The notes beneath the pieces are model-generated. The model saw only the letters and a program-made list of their open reading frames with translations, was not told where the DNA came from and searched no databases. The position numbers and the translations under genes are program-made. Below are positions 1 through 10,589 of a stretch of 64,000 nt of DNA, in pieces. The number at the start of each line of letters is the position of its first letter. The stretch's first letter is position 1. The DNA is from Corynebacterium gottingense (GTDB taxonomy: Bacteria > Actinomycetota > Actinomycetes > Mycobacteriales > Mycobacteriaceae), in assembly GCF_003693265.1 (NCBI RefSeq), contig NZ_RDRE01000006.1:1-64000 (forward strand), in the 5' to 3' direction.

Positions 1-53
1 AACTGTCCAAACCCCGACCGAAGCGCAGGCCACCAGAATGACCCGCTAGAAAC

Positions 54-125
54 TGTCCAAGAACTCCATAGATTCCGTGTCCAAAAAGTCATTGGACTCC
101 TTGTCCAAAAACTCTATGGACATAA
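54..125. repeat. 24-bp tandem repeat array, 3 units
   Basis: The heptamer TGTCCAA recurs at 54, 78 and 102, exactly 24 bp apart, and once more at 4. The second and third units contain a short inverted repeat (TGTCCA, about nine bases, TGGACA or TTGGAC), so each could fold into a small hairpin. The units differ at several bases. No gene is recognisable in bases 1-131. The sequence could be the decayed edge of a mobile element or a non-coding repeat; nothing seen decides this. Confidence 0.7.
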
Positions 126-131
126 CAAAAC

Positions 132-426
132 GGAGCTAGCTCCATTTGCAGCTGGCTGCTCCGCGCGACCAGGCGATTTACCACCCCGCCACCACCAAAT
201 GGAGCTAGCTCCATCTACAACCAACTGCGCCGCGCGACCAGGCAATTCACCACCCCGCCACCACCAAACAGCGCTAGCTCCATCTACAGCCGACAACGTC
301 GCGCGACCAGGCAATTCACCACCCTGCCACCACCAAACAGCGCTAGCTCCATCTGCAACCGACAACGTCGCCCGACCCGGCAATTCACCACCCCGCCACC
401 GCCAAACGGAGCTAGCTCCATCTACA
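132..426. repeat. 69-bp tandem repeat (minisatellite), about 4.3 units
   Basis: A 69-bp unit is repeated head to tail. The palindrome GGAGCTAGCTCC, or its variant AGCGCTAGCTCC, starts at 132, 201, 270, 339 and 408, always 69 bp apart. The rest of each unit is a pyrimidine-rich stretch ending in CACCACCAA. The array ends about 34 bp downstream of the dnaE stop codon. Because 69 is divisible by 3, open frames with a 23-residue period exist on both strands. They lack a convincing ribosome binding site and are read here as non-coding. The copy number is likely to vary between strains. Confidence 0.9.
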
Positions 427-459
427 CCGGACCAACCGGTCCCGGCCGGCGGAGCACAG

Positions 460-3400
460 CTACCCCAAAATTCCCATTCCCATCGTAGCCTTGAGGTCCC
501 CCATGAGGTTTGCTGAGCGCTCCACGCGCAGGTGATCGCCCAGGACCATCATCTGGCTGTGGTCCCCGTTCACTAGGTTGAGAAACACGTCGGAATCGCC
601 AGGGTTGTTCAGCAGCACGTCTTTGAGTCGCGCGATATTCTCCACCGTGCACTGGTCCGTGCGCAGCGTCAGACGCAGCGGCAGGCCGGCGCCGTGGCCG
701 GGCCCAAGCTCGGGGACCTTGACGTCGTCGCCGAAGAGGCTCATGCGCTCGTCGCGAATGGTCACGCGGGCCTTGACAAGGATGATGTTGTCCTCGACGA
801 TTTGGGGCGCAACGAGGGAGTACACCTTGTTGAACAGGAGAACGTCGACCTGGGCGCCGTGATGATCCTCAATGGTCACGATCGCCCACGGGGAACCGTC
901 CTTCTTGGAGAAGCGGCGGTCCACGCTAGAGATGAGGCCGCCGAGCGTGACCTCCGTACCGTGGCGCAGCTCGCCCGACAAGACCGTGGTCAACTCGGTG
1001 TCGGTCTGCGCAGCAATCGCCTCCTCGAACCCGTCCAGCGGGTGGCCAGAGACGTACAGGCCAAGCATCTCGCGTTCCAGCGCGAGCTTGTGCTTCTTGT
1101 CCCACTCGTCGTCCGGAATGTCCATGGTGAACACGGCCGAGCCACTCTCCTGCCCGTCGTCTCCGCCGAAGCCGGCGAATAGGTCGAACTGGCCCTTGTC
1201 CGCTGCCTTCTTCGTGGTCAGCACGGAGTCGACCATGTCCTCCTGCACGAGCATGAGCCCCTTGCGAGGGTGCCCGAGCGAGTCGAACGCGCCGGATTTG
1301 ATTAGCGATTCGGTGATTCGCTTGTTGCAGGCCAACAGATCGATCTTGTCCAAGTAGTCGGAGAAGCTCGTGAAGTGGCCCTTCGTGCGGCGGGTTTCCT
1401 TGATCGACTCCACCACCTCGGCGCCGACGTTGCGCACCGCGGCGAGGCCGTAGCGGATGTCCTCGCCGACAGCCATGAAGTTCTCTTCCGACTCATTAAT
1501 ATCCGGCTGCAACACCGAAATGCCAAGGTGACGGCAGTCCGACAGGTAGATCGCGGACTTGTCTTTCTTGTCGCCAACCGACGTCAGCAGCGCCGCCATG
1601 TACTCAGCGGTGTAATTCGCCTTCATGTAGGCCGTCCAGTACGACACCAGCGCGTAGCCAGCGGCGTGCGACTTGTTAAACGCGTAGGACGCGAACGGCT
1701 CGATCGTGCCCCACAGCGCGTCCATCGCTGCCTTGGAGTACCCGTTCTCCTGCATGCCGCCCCAGAACTTGTCGTACTGCTGGGCGAGCACCTCGGGTTT
1801 CTTCTTACCCATCGCTTTACGGAAGCCGTCTGCCTCGCCGGCCGTGTAATTTGCCACCTTTTGAGAGATACGCATGATCTGCTCCTGGTACACGATGAGG
1901 CCATAGGTCTCGTCGAGAATTTCGCGCAGCGGCTCGTCCAGCTCCGGGTGGATCGGGGTGATAGGCTTACGCCCGTTCTTACGGTCCGCGTAGTCCCAGT
2001 GCGCGTTCACACCCATCGGACCCGGGCGGTAGAGCGCCAACGACGCCACGATGTCCTTAAAGCCGGTCGGCTTCATGCGTTTGAGCAGCTCCTGCATGCC
2101 GCCGGAGTCCAGCTGGAACACGCCGAGGGTCTCGCCGCGGGAGAGCAGCTCGTACACGGCTGTGTCGTCTGTATCCAGCGTTTCCAGGTCGAGCGTTTCG
2201 CCGCGGTTCTTCTTTACGTTCTCCAGGGCGTCGCCAAGCACCGTAAGGTTGCGCAGGCCCAGGAAGTCCATCTTCAGCAGGCCGATGGCCTCGCAGGCCG
2301 GGTAATCCCAGCCGGTGATGATCGCGCCGTCCGCCGGGCGCTTCCACATCGGGATGTGGTCCATGAGCGGCACGGACGCCATGATCACCGCGCAGGCGTG
2401 CACGCCGGCCTGGCGCACGACGCCCTCGAGGCCGCGAGCCGTCTCGTAGATTTTGGCCACATCCGGGTCCGTCTCGATCAGTGAGCGCACCTCGGCTGCC
2501 TCGGTGTAGCGGGCGTGCTCCGGATCCGTGATGCCGACGAGCGGGATGTCTTTCGCCATGATCGCGGGGGGCAGGGCCGCGTTGATGCGGTCTGCCATCT
2601 GGAAGCCGGGCTGGCCGAAGTTCACCTTCGCCGAGTCCTTGATCGCCTGCTTCGTCTTCACGGTGCCGAACGTGATCACCTGGGCGATCTTGTCCTCACC
2701 CCAGCGTTCGGCGGCGTAGGTGATCATCTCGCCGCGGCGGCGGTCGTCAAAGTCAATATCAATATCGGGTGCGGACGGGCGCTCCGGGTTGAGGAATCGC
2801 TCGAAGAGCAGGCCGTGTTCCATCGGGTCGATGTTGGTGATGGTCAGCGCGTAGGCCACAAGCGCACCAGCTGCCGAGCCACGGCCCGGTCCGACGCGGA
2901 TGCCCACCTCACGCGCGTGCTTAATCAGCTCCGCGACGATGAGGAAGTAGGACGGGTAGCCCTTCATGTCGATGACGTCGATCTCGTATTCAGCGCGCTT
3001 GATGTACTCCTCTGGGACCTCGCTGCCGTCGAAACGCGCCTCGAGCCCGCGCTGAACCTCCTTGCGCAGCCAGCTCGTCGGCGTCTCGCCCTCCGGCACG
3101 TCCGCGATTGGCATGCGATCGTGCGGGTGGTCCTCCCAGAGCTCGCCGTAATCGCCGACGCGCTCGGCAATCCACAACGTGTTGTCGCAGCCGTCCGGCA
3201 CGGTGGAGTCCCAAATCTCGCGCATCTGCTCTGCGGACTTGATGTAGTAGCCCGTGCCGTCGAACTTGAAGCGATCCGGGTCCATCATCGTCTTACCGGT
3301 CTGCACGCACAGCATCGCTTCGTGCGCGGGTGCCTGGGATTCCAGCACGTAGTGGCAGTCGTTGGTCACCAGCGGGGGCAGGTCCAGTGCTTTGCCGATG

Positions 3401-4035
3401 CGCAGCAGGTCGTCGCGGACACGGCGCTCGATGTGGAGCCCGTGGTCCATAAGCTCAAGGAAGAAGTTGTCCCGCCCGTAGATGTCCTGCCACATCGCGG
3501 CAGCCTCCAGGGCCTCGTCGTATTGGCCCAAGCGCAGGCGCGTCTGCACGTCGCCGGACGGACAGCCAGTGGTGGCGATAATGCCGTCCGCGTGTTCGGC
3601 GATGAGCTCTGCGTCCATGCGGGGCCACTTGCCCAGCTGTCCTTCGTAGGAGGCGAGGGACGACAGCTTGAACAGGTTGTGCAGTCCCGTGGCGTTTTCC
3701 GCCAACATGGTCTGGTGGAGGTAGGCACCGGACGCGGAGACGTCGTCGCGCTTCTGGTCCGGGGTGCCCCACAGCTGGCGCTTCTTGTTAAAGCGAGACG
3801 CCGGGGCCATGTAGGCCTCGATGCCGATGATCGGCTTCACGCCAGCGTCGACCATGCGCCGGTAGAAGGCATTAGAGCCGAACATGTTGCCGTGGTCCGT
3901 CATACCCACAGCAGGCATGCCCTGGCGCACCACTTCATCGGCCAGCAGGTCCACCTTGGCCATGCCGTCCAGCATGGAAAACTCGGTGTGGTTGTGGAGG
4001 TGGACGAAGGAGGAGTTTTTGGCCATGCGGGTCAT
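460..4035 (-). CDS. dnaE: DNA polymerase III alpha subunit
   Basis: Catalytic subunit of the replicative DNA polymerase (DnaE1 type), about 1191 residues, close to the family's usual length. The N-terminal PHP domain opens with [13 protein letters not shown] near residue 12. The polymerase core carries the acidic motif PDIDIDFDD near residue 425, and an OB-fold region lies in the last 200 residues. Two starts are possible: ATG at 4035 with a weak AGGG five bases upstream, or ATG at 4026 giving [14 protein letters not shown] terminator for the upstream ABC genes lies only 27 bp away, so the promoter must sit in the short gap. TAGGGT at 4040-4045 is the best -10 candidate. No terminator is obvious before the repeat array downstream. 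Confidence 0.97.
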   Translation of the reverse strand: MTRMAKNSSFVHLHNHTEFSMLDGMAKVDLLADEVVRQGMPAVGMTDHGNMFGSNAFYRRMVDAGVKPIIGIEAYMAPASRFNKKRQLWGTPDQKRDDVSASGAYLHQTMLAENATGLHNLFKLSSLASYEGQLGKWPRMDAELIAEHADGIIATTGCPSGDVQTRLRLGQYDEALEAAAMWQDIYGRDNFFLELMDHGLHIERRVRDDLLRIGKALDLPPLVTNDCHYVLESQAPAHEAMLCVQTGKTMMDPDRFKFDGTGYYIKSAEQMREIWDSTVPDGCDNTLWIAERVGDYGELWEDHPHDRMPIADVPEGETPTSWLRKEVQRGLEARFDGSEVPEEYIKRAEYEIDVIDMKGYPSYFLIVAELIKHAREVGIRVGPGRGSAAGALVAYALTITNIDPMEHGLLFERFLNPERPSAPDIDIDFDDRRRGEMITYAAERWGEDKIAQVITFGTVKTKQAIKDSAKVNFGQPGFQMADRINAALPPAIMAKDIPLVGITDPEHARYTEAAEVRSLIETDPDVAKIYETARGLEGVVRQAGVHACAVIMASVPLMDHIPMWKRPADGAIITGWDYPACEAIGLLKMDFLGLRNLTVLGDALENVKKNRGETLDLETLDTDDTAVYELLSRGETLGVFQLDSGGMQELLKRMKPTGFKDIVASLALYRPGPMGVNAHWDYADRKNGRKPITPIHPELDEPLREILDETYGLIVYQEQIMRISQKVANYTAGEADGFRKAMGKKKPEVLAQQYDKFWGGMQENGYSKAAMDALWGTIEPFASYAFNKSHAAGYALVSYWTAYMKANYTAEYMAALLTSVGDKKDKSAIYLSDCRHLGISVLQPDINESEENFMAVGEDIRYGLAAVRNVGAEVVESIKETRRTKGHFTSFSDYLDKIDLLACNKRITESLIKSGAFDSLGHPRKGLMLVQEDMVDSVLTTKKAADKGQFDLFAGFGGDDGQESGSAVFTMDIPDDEWDKKHKLALEREMLGLYVSGHPLDGFEEAIAAQTDTELTTVLSGELRHGTEVTLGGLISSVDRRFSKKDGSPWAIVTIEDHHGAQVDVLLFNKVYSLVAPQIVEDNIILVKARVTIRDERMSLFGDDVKVPELGPGHGAGLPLRLTLRTDQCTVENIARLKDVLLNNPGDSDVFLNLVNGDHSQMMVLGDHLRVERSANLMGDLKATMGMGILG

Positions 4036-4039
4036 CTTA

Positions 4040-4045
4040 ACCCTA
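4040..4045 (-). promoter_or_regulatory. Candidate -10 element for dnaE
   Basis: TAGGGT (minus strand) fits the actinobacterial TANNNT -10 pattern. It is the only such element between the terminator at 4059-4081 and the dnaE start codons. It lies four bases before ATG 4035 and thirteen before ATG 4026, so a very short leader or leaderless mRNA is implied. Confidence 0.35.
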
Positions 4046-4058
4046 CTCAAGAAACGGC

Positions 4059-4081
4059 AAAACCCCCGTGATTACGGGGGT
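4059..4081 (-). terminator. Rho-independent terminator after the ABC permease gene
   Basis: An 8-bp GC-rich stem (ACCCCCGT / ACGGGGGT) with a four-base loop is followed on the minus strand by TTTT. It lies between the permease stop codon and dnaE and closes the export operon. Confidence 0.8.
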
Positions 4082-4104
4082 GTGATTCGCCGCTACGGCG
4101 GCGC

Positions 4105-5394
<1,290 letters not shown>

Positions 5395-5412
5395 GGTGTG
5401 TCGTCTCCTTCC

Positions 5413-6399
5413 TTACATTCCCAGCCCGGCGGGCGTGCGCACGTTGGCAACGCGCCCATCCATCATTTCCACGACGCGCTCTGTTTCTTCCGCGAGCTCC
5501 GGGTTGTGCGTAATAAACACCACTGACTTGCCCAGGTCCTTGTGCAGCTTGTGGAACAGGTCCATCACCATGCGGCCGGTCTTTGAATCGAGTGCGCCGG
5601 TTGGCTCGTCGGCAAGCAGGAGGTCCGGGTCGTTGGCCAGGCTGCGTGCAATAGCCACGCGCTGCTTCTGGCCACCGGACAGCTCGTTCGGGTTGTGGTG
5701 AATGCGGTCACCCATCCCCATCATCTCCAGCAGCTCCGCGGCGCGCTCCTCGCGCTCCTTCCGTTCCACGCCCGCATACATCATGGGCATGGCCACGTTT
5801 TGCAGCGCGTCGATGCGGCCGATGAGGTTGAAGTTTTGGAAGATGAAGCCGATGTTCTTGCTGCGGTACGACGCGAGCTCCTTGTCCTCCTTGGCGTAGA
5901 CCGGCTCGCCGTTGAACGCGTACGCACCCTTGGACGGCCGATCCAGCATGCCAATCAGGTTCATCAGCGTCGACTTACCGCAGCCGGATGGGCCAACGAT
6001 GGACACGAACTCGCTCGGTTTTGCGTGAAAGTCAATGCCGTGCAGCACGGTCAGCTCGCTCGGCTCACCCTCGTTGTACGTCTTCACCACCCCGCGCATG
6101 TCAATGAGTAGGCCCGAGTTTGCCATCGGGTTCGCAGGAGCAGGACGCTTATCGACGCCCCCACGTTCCCCACCAACGATCACCGAGCTCCCGCCCCGCT
6201 GTTCCCTGGGCTGCGCTTTCGGCGGCTCCTTCGTGGTGGAGACGGCCGGCTGTTCGCCGGTGGCCTCCTCCGCGCCGAAGAAAAACGGGTCGTCGTCCTC
6301 TCCGGCCCCGGCCGGTTGGCCGGGCGCTGCTTGCGCAGTGTCGAGTGCGTTGTCGTCGTCTCTGCGGGCGTGTTTTCCTTTTCGGGAGAACTTCTTCAA
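5413..6399 (-). CDS. ABC transporter ATP-binding protein, MacB/LolD-like
   Basis: ATPase of the exporter encoded with its neighbours, 328 residues. The Walker A motif GPSGCGKST is at residues 136-144, the signature LSGGQKQR begins at 240, and Walker B LLLADEP is near 260, followed by the D-loop SKTG typical of the MacB/LolD group. The first 91 residues are an unusual hydrophilic extension: basic at the start, then rich in Asp, Pro, Ala and Gln, probably disordered. The assigned start is TTG at 6399 with GGGGAG upstream, 12 bp after the adaptor stop. An internal ATG at residue 92 would give a protein of normal size, so the start is uncertain. Confidence 0.9.
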   Translation of the reverse strand: MKKFSRKGKHARRDDDNALDTAQAAPGQPAGAGEDDDPFFFGAEEATGEQPAVSTTKEPPKAQPREQRGGSSVIVGGERGGVDKRPAPANPMANSGLLIDMRGVVKTYNEGEPSELTVLHGIDFHAKPSEFVSIVGPSGCGKSTLMNLIGMLDRPSKGAYAFNGEPVYAKEDKELASYRSKNIGFIFQNFNLIGRIDALQNVAMPMMYAGVERKEREERAAELLEMMGMGDRIHHNPNELSGGQKQRVAIARSLANDPDLLLADEPTGALDSKTGRMVMDLFHKLHKDLGKSVVFITHNPELAEETERVVEMMDGRVANVRTPAGLGM

Positions 6400-6411
6400 C
6401 GGCGCGCTCCC

Positions 6412-8253
6412 CTACTTTTCCTCGCCGCCCTCGGCGGCGTCCTTCTGCTCAGACTTCGGCGCTTCAGAGGACTTTGTCCCGTCCTTGTCATTCGCACTGT
6501 CATTCGCGCTGTCCTTGGCGCCGTCTTTGGCATCGCGTACCTGCTGCGGGTCGAACTTCGGATCGGAGATGTCCACGGTCTCGCCGATCTTGTCGGAGTA
6601 CTCGTCCGGCCAGTTGATGACGATGTCGCCCGGCTTGAGGTCGCCCCCGGTGATGGCAATGTCCACGTCGTTGGTGGCGCCCGTCTTCACGCTGCGCTCC
6701 TCCACCTTGCCGGACTTCGCGTCGTCGCCATCGGTGGCGAGCACCAGGACCTTCTTGTCATTATCGTCGCCGTACACGGCGTCGACAGGCACGTTGAGGG
6801 CGTCCGGGGACTCTTCGGTGATGATCTCCGCGCGCACTGTACCGCCGAGCAGGAGTCCCTTCTTGTCGCCGGTGACCTCGATCTCCACGGGGAAGGTCAC
6901 GCTGCTGGACTGGTCGTTGGCTCCGCCGGCCGCGTTCACGCCTCTGGCCATGCCACCTGCCATGCCGCTGCTCATGCTGCCCGACGCGCTCGGGTCAGCG
7001 GCCGGGGCGATGCGCTTTACACGCCCCTTGAATTTCTTGTCGCCGGTTGCGGTCGACGTGAACTCGACGCGGTTGCCTTGCGCGATGTTCGGCACGTCGG
7101 CCTCGCGAACTTCGGACTTGATGATCAGGCTGGAATCATCTGCCAAGCTGAGCAGCTTGCCCTGCGGGATGTCGCCTTCCTGCACGTCCACCGCGGTCAC
7201 GATGCCGGCGAGCGGCGAGTACAGCGTCGCCTCCTGCAGCTGGTACTCCAGCGTGCCGTCGCTCTCAGAGATGCCGGCGCTTTCCGCCTGTCGACGTGCA
7301 CTATCCACTTGCCCCTGCAGCTGCTCGCGCTCCTGCTGCGCCTGGGTCTGCGCGGCTGCGAGCGCTGCCTGGGCGTCTTGCAGCGCTGCGTACGCTTCAT
7401 CGACGCTCATCGGCGCACTCGCTGCGGCGTCGGCCCCAGCCGCGCCTGCAGCACCCGCGCCCTGGGCGCCGGCCATGCTGGCGAGGTCCTCCGGGGAGAC
7501 CGCACCGGCGCCTGCCGCGCCGTCTGCGCCGGCAGCGCCCGGTACGGCCACCGCGCCCGCGCCAGGTGCAGCTGGCGCAGCGGGTGCTGCCGGTGCAGCG
7601 GGTGCCGGAGCCTCCGGGGCGCCGCCGCTCGAGCTACCCGGCAGGTGCGAGGAGAGGTTGCCCGCCATCTGGGAAAATACGTCGGCCACTCGGGTTGCGG
7701 AACGACCGCCGTTTGCGGCGAGCGCCGCGTTGTATGCAGCCTGCGCCTGATCCACCTGAGCCTGTGCCTGGCGGATGGCCTGGTTCGTGCCGTCGTTAAT
7801 GGACTGGTCGTGGGCGTTGAGCTGGGATTCTGCCTGCTGCAGCGCCTGGGTGGCGTCGGCCTGAGCGTTCGCCTGCTGGCGCTCCTGCGCGGCAAGCTGC
7901 CGGTCCAGCTGCTCGGTGTCCATAGAGACCAAGAACTGGTCCTTTTGCACGCGGTCACCGGGCTGCACGGCGATCTTTTGCACCTCGGACTGCACCGACG
8001 TGGTGATGTTCATTGCCCGAACCGGAGCAATGCTGCCGTTGACTACAACGCTGTCGGAGACGTCTTCCGCCGCCGCGACGGTGTAGTCGCCCGGCTGCAA
8101 GCCGTCCGCGTCCTTACTGTCGGATCCCCCACCGAAGCCGCAGGCGGAAGCAAACAGCGACACGGTGGTGATCACCGCGACGGAGCGCAGCTTCAGCGAC
8201 CGGCGGCGGTTGGTGGTGGCGTGCGGGGTGGCAATTCCGGATTCGGAAACCAA
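6412..8253 (-). CDS. Lipoprotein adaptor subunit of ABC exporter (HlyD/MacA-like)
   Basis: Membrane-anchored adaptor of the tripartite exporter, 613 residues. A signal peptide ends in the lipobox FASAC (Cys38). A first beta-barrel/lipoyl-like segment follows, then Gln/Ala-rich coiled-coil helices (about 112-180 and 283-320), then the lipoyl half-motif and barrel again (YSPLAGIVTAVDVQEGD). The two helices are separated by an Ala/Pro/Gly-rich low-complexity insert at about 206-280, which is odd for this family. The C-terminal 50 residues are charged and repetitive (Lys, Asp, Ser, Glu). The start is TTG with GAGGAG upstream. It is first gene of the operon with the ATPase and permease. Confidence 0.87.
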   Translation of the reverse strand: MVSESGIATPHATTNRRRSLKLRSVAVITTVSLFASACGFGGGSDSKDADGLQPGDYTVAAAEDVSDSVVVNGSIAPVRAMNITTSVQSEVQKIAVQPGDRVQKDQFLVSMDTEQLDRQLAAQERQQANAQADATQALQQAESQLNAHDQSINDGTNQAIRQAQAQVDQAQAAYNAALAANGGRSATRVADVFSQMAGNLSSHLPGSSSGGAPEAPAPAAPAAPAAPAAPGAGAVAVPGAAGADGAAGAGAVSPEDLASMAGAQGAGAAGAAGADAAASAPMSVDEAYAALQDAQAALAAAQTQAQQEREQLQGQVDSARRQAESAGISESDGTLEYQLQEATLYSPLAGIVTAVDVQEGDIPQGKLLSLADDSSLIIKSEVREADVPNIAQGNRVEFTSTATGDKKFKGRVKRIAPAADPSASGSMSSGMAGGMARGVNAAGGANDQSSSVTFPVEIEVTGDKKGLLLGGTVRAEIITEESPDALNVPVDAVYGDDNDKKVLVLATDGDDAKSGKVEERSVKTGATNDVDIAITGGDLKPGDIVINWPDEYSDKIGETVDISDPKFDPQQVRDAKDGAKDSANDSANDKDGTKSSEAPKSEQKDAAEGGEEK

Positions 8254-8416
8254 AACTTCTCCTCACAAACGGGCGCGCCAACGGCGTCTTCGTCAAATCC
8301 AACTGAAGAGTCCGGGCGCTTAGGCGTGCAACTTCGTTGAACTATACACGGCGCCGAACCACTTCGGGCCAGCGCATTGCCCCGCTTGGGGCGCGAACGA
8401 CGAGGCTGAATTCTGC

Positions 8417-9016
8417 CTACGAACTAGCTGAGTACACACCCGGGTTCCGCACAGCGATTGCGCCCCACACCGCGTCGGCGGGCAATACCTCGACTGAGCG
8501 CACGTGCGACGATTCCGCGAGGCGCGACAGCGTTGCAACGTCCGCGGTCACCACCGCGCCAGCGAGGCGCACAGGAGCCTGTGCCTCGACTGGGTCAGCG
8601 CGACGCTCGCGCTGAACGGCCCGGCGCGCCTCGCGCTCGCACACCTCGCCCCTTCCTGCGCTCGTCTCCCCGACTGGCTCCGGGGTGTCCTTCGGCGGCA
8701 GGCCCTCCGGCACGATCGCGTTGACGCGCGGCACGTCTCGGTACGCAGCTGCCGCCGCGTCGCAGGACTGCGGCGCGTCGAACGCGACCAGGGCGAGGTG
8801 GGAGTCGCCCGGCGCGCTCTTCCTCCGCGCGGAGTCAAGCGTCGCCGCGGCGCGTTGCGAGTACTCCTCCGCTGACTCTCCCGAATCGGGGCCGAGCGCG
8901 TCGCCTTGCAGCGTCGGCGTGGCGGGCGCGTGAGACATCCCGACGGCGTACAACGCGACGATGAGCAGCGCACACGCCCCGAACACGGCGGCTGCCGCGG
9001 CAAGCGGATGGCGCAT
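8417..9016 (-). CDS. Hypothetical membrane-anchored protein
   Basis: I do not recognise this 199-residue protein. It has a short basic N-terminus and one membrane segment at about residues 5-25, followed by a soluble extracytoplasmic domain. The domain has two Cys (in PQSCDAA and GEVCERE) that could pair outside the cell. Its ATG lies one base beyond the rluD stop codon, so it is very probably translated as the third gene of lspA-rluD. The C-terminal part (VRLAGAVVTADVATLSRLAES) looks like a small alpha/beta fold. Codon use matches its neighbours. Confidence 0.75.
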   Translation of the reverse strand: MRHPLAAAAAVFGACALLIVALYAVGMSHAPATPTLQGDALGPDSGESAEEYSQRAAATLDSARRKSAPGDSHLALVAFDAPQSCDAAAAAYRDVPRVNAIVPEGLPPKDTPEPVGETSAGRGEVCEREARRAVQRERRADPVEAQAPVRLAGAVVTADVATLSRLAESSHVRSVEVLPADAVWGAIAVRNPGVYSASS

Positions 9017-9017
9017 G

Positions 9018-9947
9018 CTAGCCCGCCCTCAGCACGTCCAGCGCGTGTTGAAGGTCGGCTGGGTACGAGGACTCGACCGTCATGTACTCACCGGTGCGCG
9101 GGTGCGTGAACCCGAGCGATTTGGCGTGCAGCCATTGGCGGATCAGCCCGAGGCGCTTGGACAGGTTCGGGTCGGAACCGTACATGGGGTCGCCCACGCA
9201 CGGGTGGCCCAGCGCAGACATGTGCACGCGGATTTGGTGGGTGCGCCCCGTCTCCAGGTGCACCTCGAGCAGACTTGCACGGCGGAAGGCCTCGATGACG
9301 GAGTAGTGCGTCACGCTCGGTCGGCCGTCGTCAGTCACGGCGAACTTCCAGCCCGACGACGGGTGCCGGCCAATGGGCGCGTCGACGGTGCCCACGATGG
9401 GGTCCGGCAGTCCCTGGACGACGGCGTGGTAGGTCTTGTCCACCGTACGTTCCTTGAAGGCACGCTTGAGCACCGAGTAGCCCTGGACGCTCGCGGCGAC
9501 CACCATCACCCCGGAGGTGCCAACATCCAGGCGCTGCACGATGCCCTTGCGCTCCGGGGGACCCGCGTCCGGCAGCGTGAAGCCCATGGCCTGCAAGCCG
9601 CCGAGGACGGTGGGGCCGTCCCACCCCAGGGTCGGGTGCGCGGCAACGCCGACTGGCTTGTCCACCGCGATGACGTCGGCGTCGTGGTAGAGGATCTCCA
9701 GGCCCTCGACGTGCTCCGCCACCGGTTCCGGCGCTCGCTTGGGTTCCGGGAGGGTGGCCTCGATGAGGGCGCCTGGGATGACGCGGTCGGATTTTTGGGG
9801 CGGTGTGGCGTCGATAAGCACCTGCTCCTGCGCGATCATCTCGGCGGCGACGCTGCGGGAGATGCCGAAGAGTTTGGCCAACGCGGCGTCGACGCGCATG
9901 CCGGCCAGGCCTTCGGGGACGGGGAGGCTGCGGAAGTCACCCGGCAT
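9018..9947 (-). CDS. rluD: 23S rRNA/tRNA pseudouridine synthase, RluA/RluD family
   Basis: Converts specific uridines in structured RNA to pseudouridine. The 309-residue protein has an N-terminal S4-like RNA-binding domain (about 10-75, [15 protein letters not shown]) and the catalytic domain with RLDVGTSG near residue 140, whose Asp is the catalytic residue. [13 protein letters not shown] near 230 is the second family motif. The start codon overlaps the end of lspA by 11 bases, so translation is likely coupled. The RluD name rests on family and gene order next to lspA; the exact target uridine cannot be read from the sequence. Confidence 0.93.
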   Translation of the reverse strand: MPGDFRSLPVPEGLAGMRVDAALAKLFGISRSVAAEMIAQEQVLIDATPPQKSDRVIPGALIEATLPEPKRAPEPVAEHVEGLEILYHDADVIAVDKPVGVAAHPTLGWDGPTVLGGLQAMGFTLPDAGPPERKGIVQRLDVGTSGVMVVAASVQGYSVLKRAFKERTVDKTYHAVVQGLPDPIVGTVDAPIGRHPSSGWKFAVTDDGRPSVTHYSVIEAFRRASLLEVHLETGRTHQIRVHMSALGHPCVGDPMYGSDPNLSKRLGLIRQWLHAKSLGFTHPRTGEYMTVESSYPADLQHALDVLRAG

Positions 9948-10482
9948 GCGGCGCCTCCTTGTGGTCGGAGGTCAACACCGCCAACGCGAACAGGGCGGTG
10001 CCGACGGTGATGCAGGCGTCCGCGAGGTTGAAGACCGCGAACGAGCCCACGGAGATGTAGTCCACGACGTGGCCGAACCAGAAGCCGGGGTCACGGAACA
10101 GGCGGTCAATGAGGTTGCCCAGGGCGCCGCCCGCGATCATGGCCAGACCGATGGCCTCGAAACGCGAGGTCAAGCGCGGGGCGTAGAGCAGCGCACCGAC
10201 GACGAAGGCGAGCTGGATCGTGGTGAACAGCCAGGTCGAGTTCTGGCCCATGGAGAAGGCCGCGCCCGGGTTGAACAGCAGGTAGAACCGGAACCAGTCA
10301 CCAATCAGCGGGACCTGATCCCCCGGCTCGAGCCACGAGACCATCAGCTGTTTGATGGCCTGATCCGCCACCGCGATGACCAGCATGACGGCGGCGACGA
10401 GCGGCAGGTACCTCCCCCGGCGCGGGCCGCGAGGCGCGGACGCCGGGTCCTGCGTATTGGTGTGACTGTTGTTGTGTTGCAT
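9937..10482 (-). CDS. lspA: Lipoprotein signal peptidase (signal peptidase II)
   Basis: Aspartyl protease in the cytoplasmic membrane that removes signal peptides from diacylated prolipoproteins, 181 residues with four membrane helices. Both catalytic Asp motifs are present: GNLIDR near residue 127 and NLADACIT near 153. The N-terminal 25 residues are hydrophilic and rich in Asn, Thr and Arg, a usual actinobacterial extension. Several lipoproteins in this window (adaptor 6412-8253, 10590-11639, 13382-14011, CtaC) would be substrates. It is the first gene of the lspA-rluD operon. Confidence 0.96.
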   Translation of the reverse strand: MQHNNSHTNTQDPASAPRGPRRGRYLPLVAAVMLVIAVADQAIKQLMVSWLEPGDQVPLIGDWFRFYLLFNPGAAFSMGQNSTWLFTTIQLAFVVGALLYAPRLTSRFEAIGLAMIAGGALGNLIDRLFRDPGFWFGHVVDYISVGSFAVFNLADACITVGTALFALAVLTSDHKEAPHAG

Positions 10483-10577
10483 CGCCTGTCAACTGTAGCG
10501 GGTCCGGCTCCGCGCGGGCGCACTGTCGCCCGGTCTGGGCACGCAGCCGTGGTTGCTTCCGGGTCGTCGCGGTGCGG

Positions 10578-10583
10578 TAGTTT
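10578..10583 (+). promoter_or_regulatory. Candidate -10 element, leaderless promoter
   Basis: TAGTTT fits TANNNT and ends six bases before the GTG at 10590 (nine before ATG 10593). No Shine-Dalgarno sequence is visible, so the mRNA is probably leaderless. Confidence 0.5.
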
Positions 10584-10589
10584 CAAAGT

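Noticed and set aside
1..426. CRISPR array
   Set aside because: The repeats are contiguous tandem units of 24 and 69 bp with no unique spacers, and no cas gene is present.
199..516. Repeat-protein gene (either strand) over the 69-bp array
   Set aside because: Open frames arise because 69 is divisible by three and the DNA is GC-rich. There is no ribosome binding site or promoter, and the plus-strand frame runs into dnaE antisense.
2515..4071. Plus-strand genes opposite dnaE, ileS, qcrB and other long minus-strand genes
   Set aside because: Many long antisense frames exist in this high-GC DNA; they follow the codon-position bias of the real gene and lack signals or family features.
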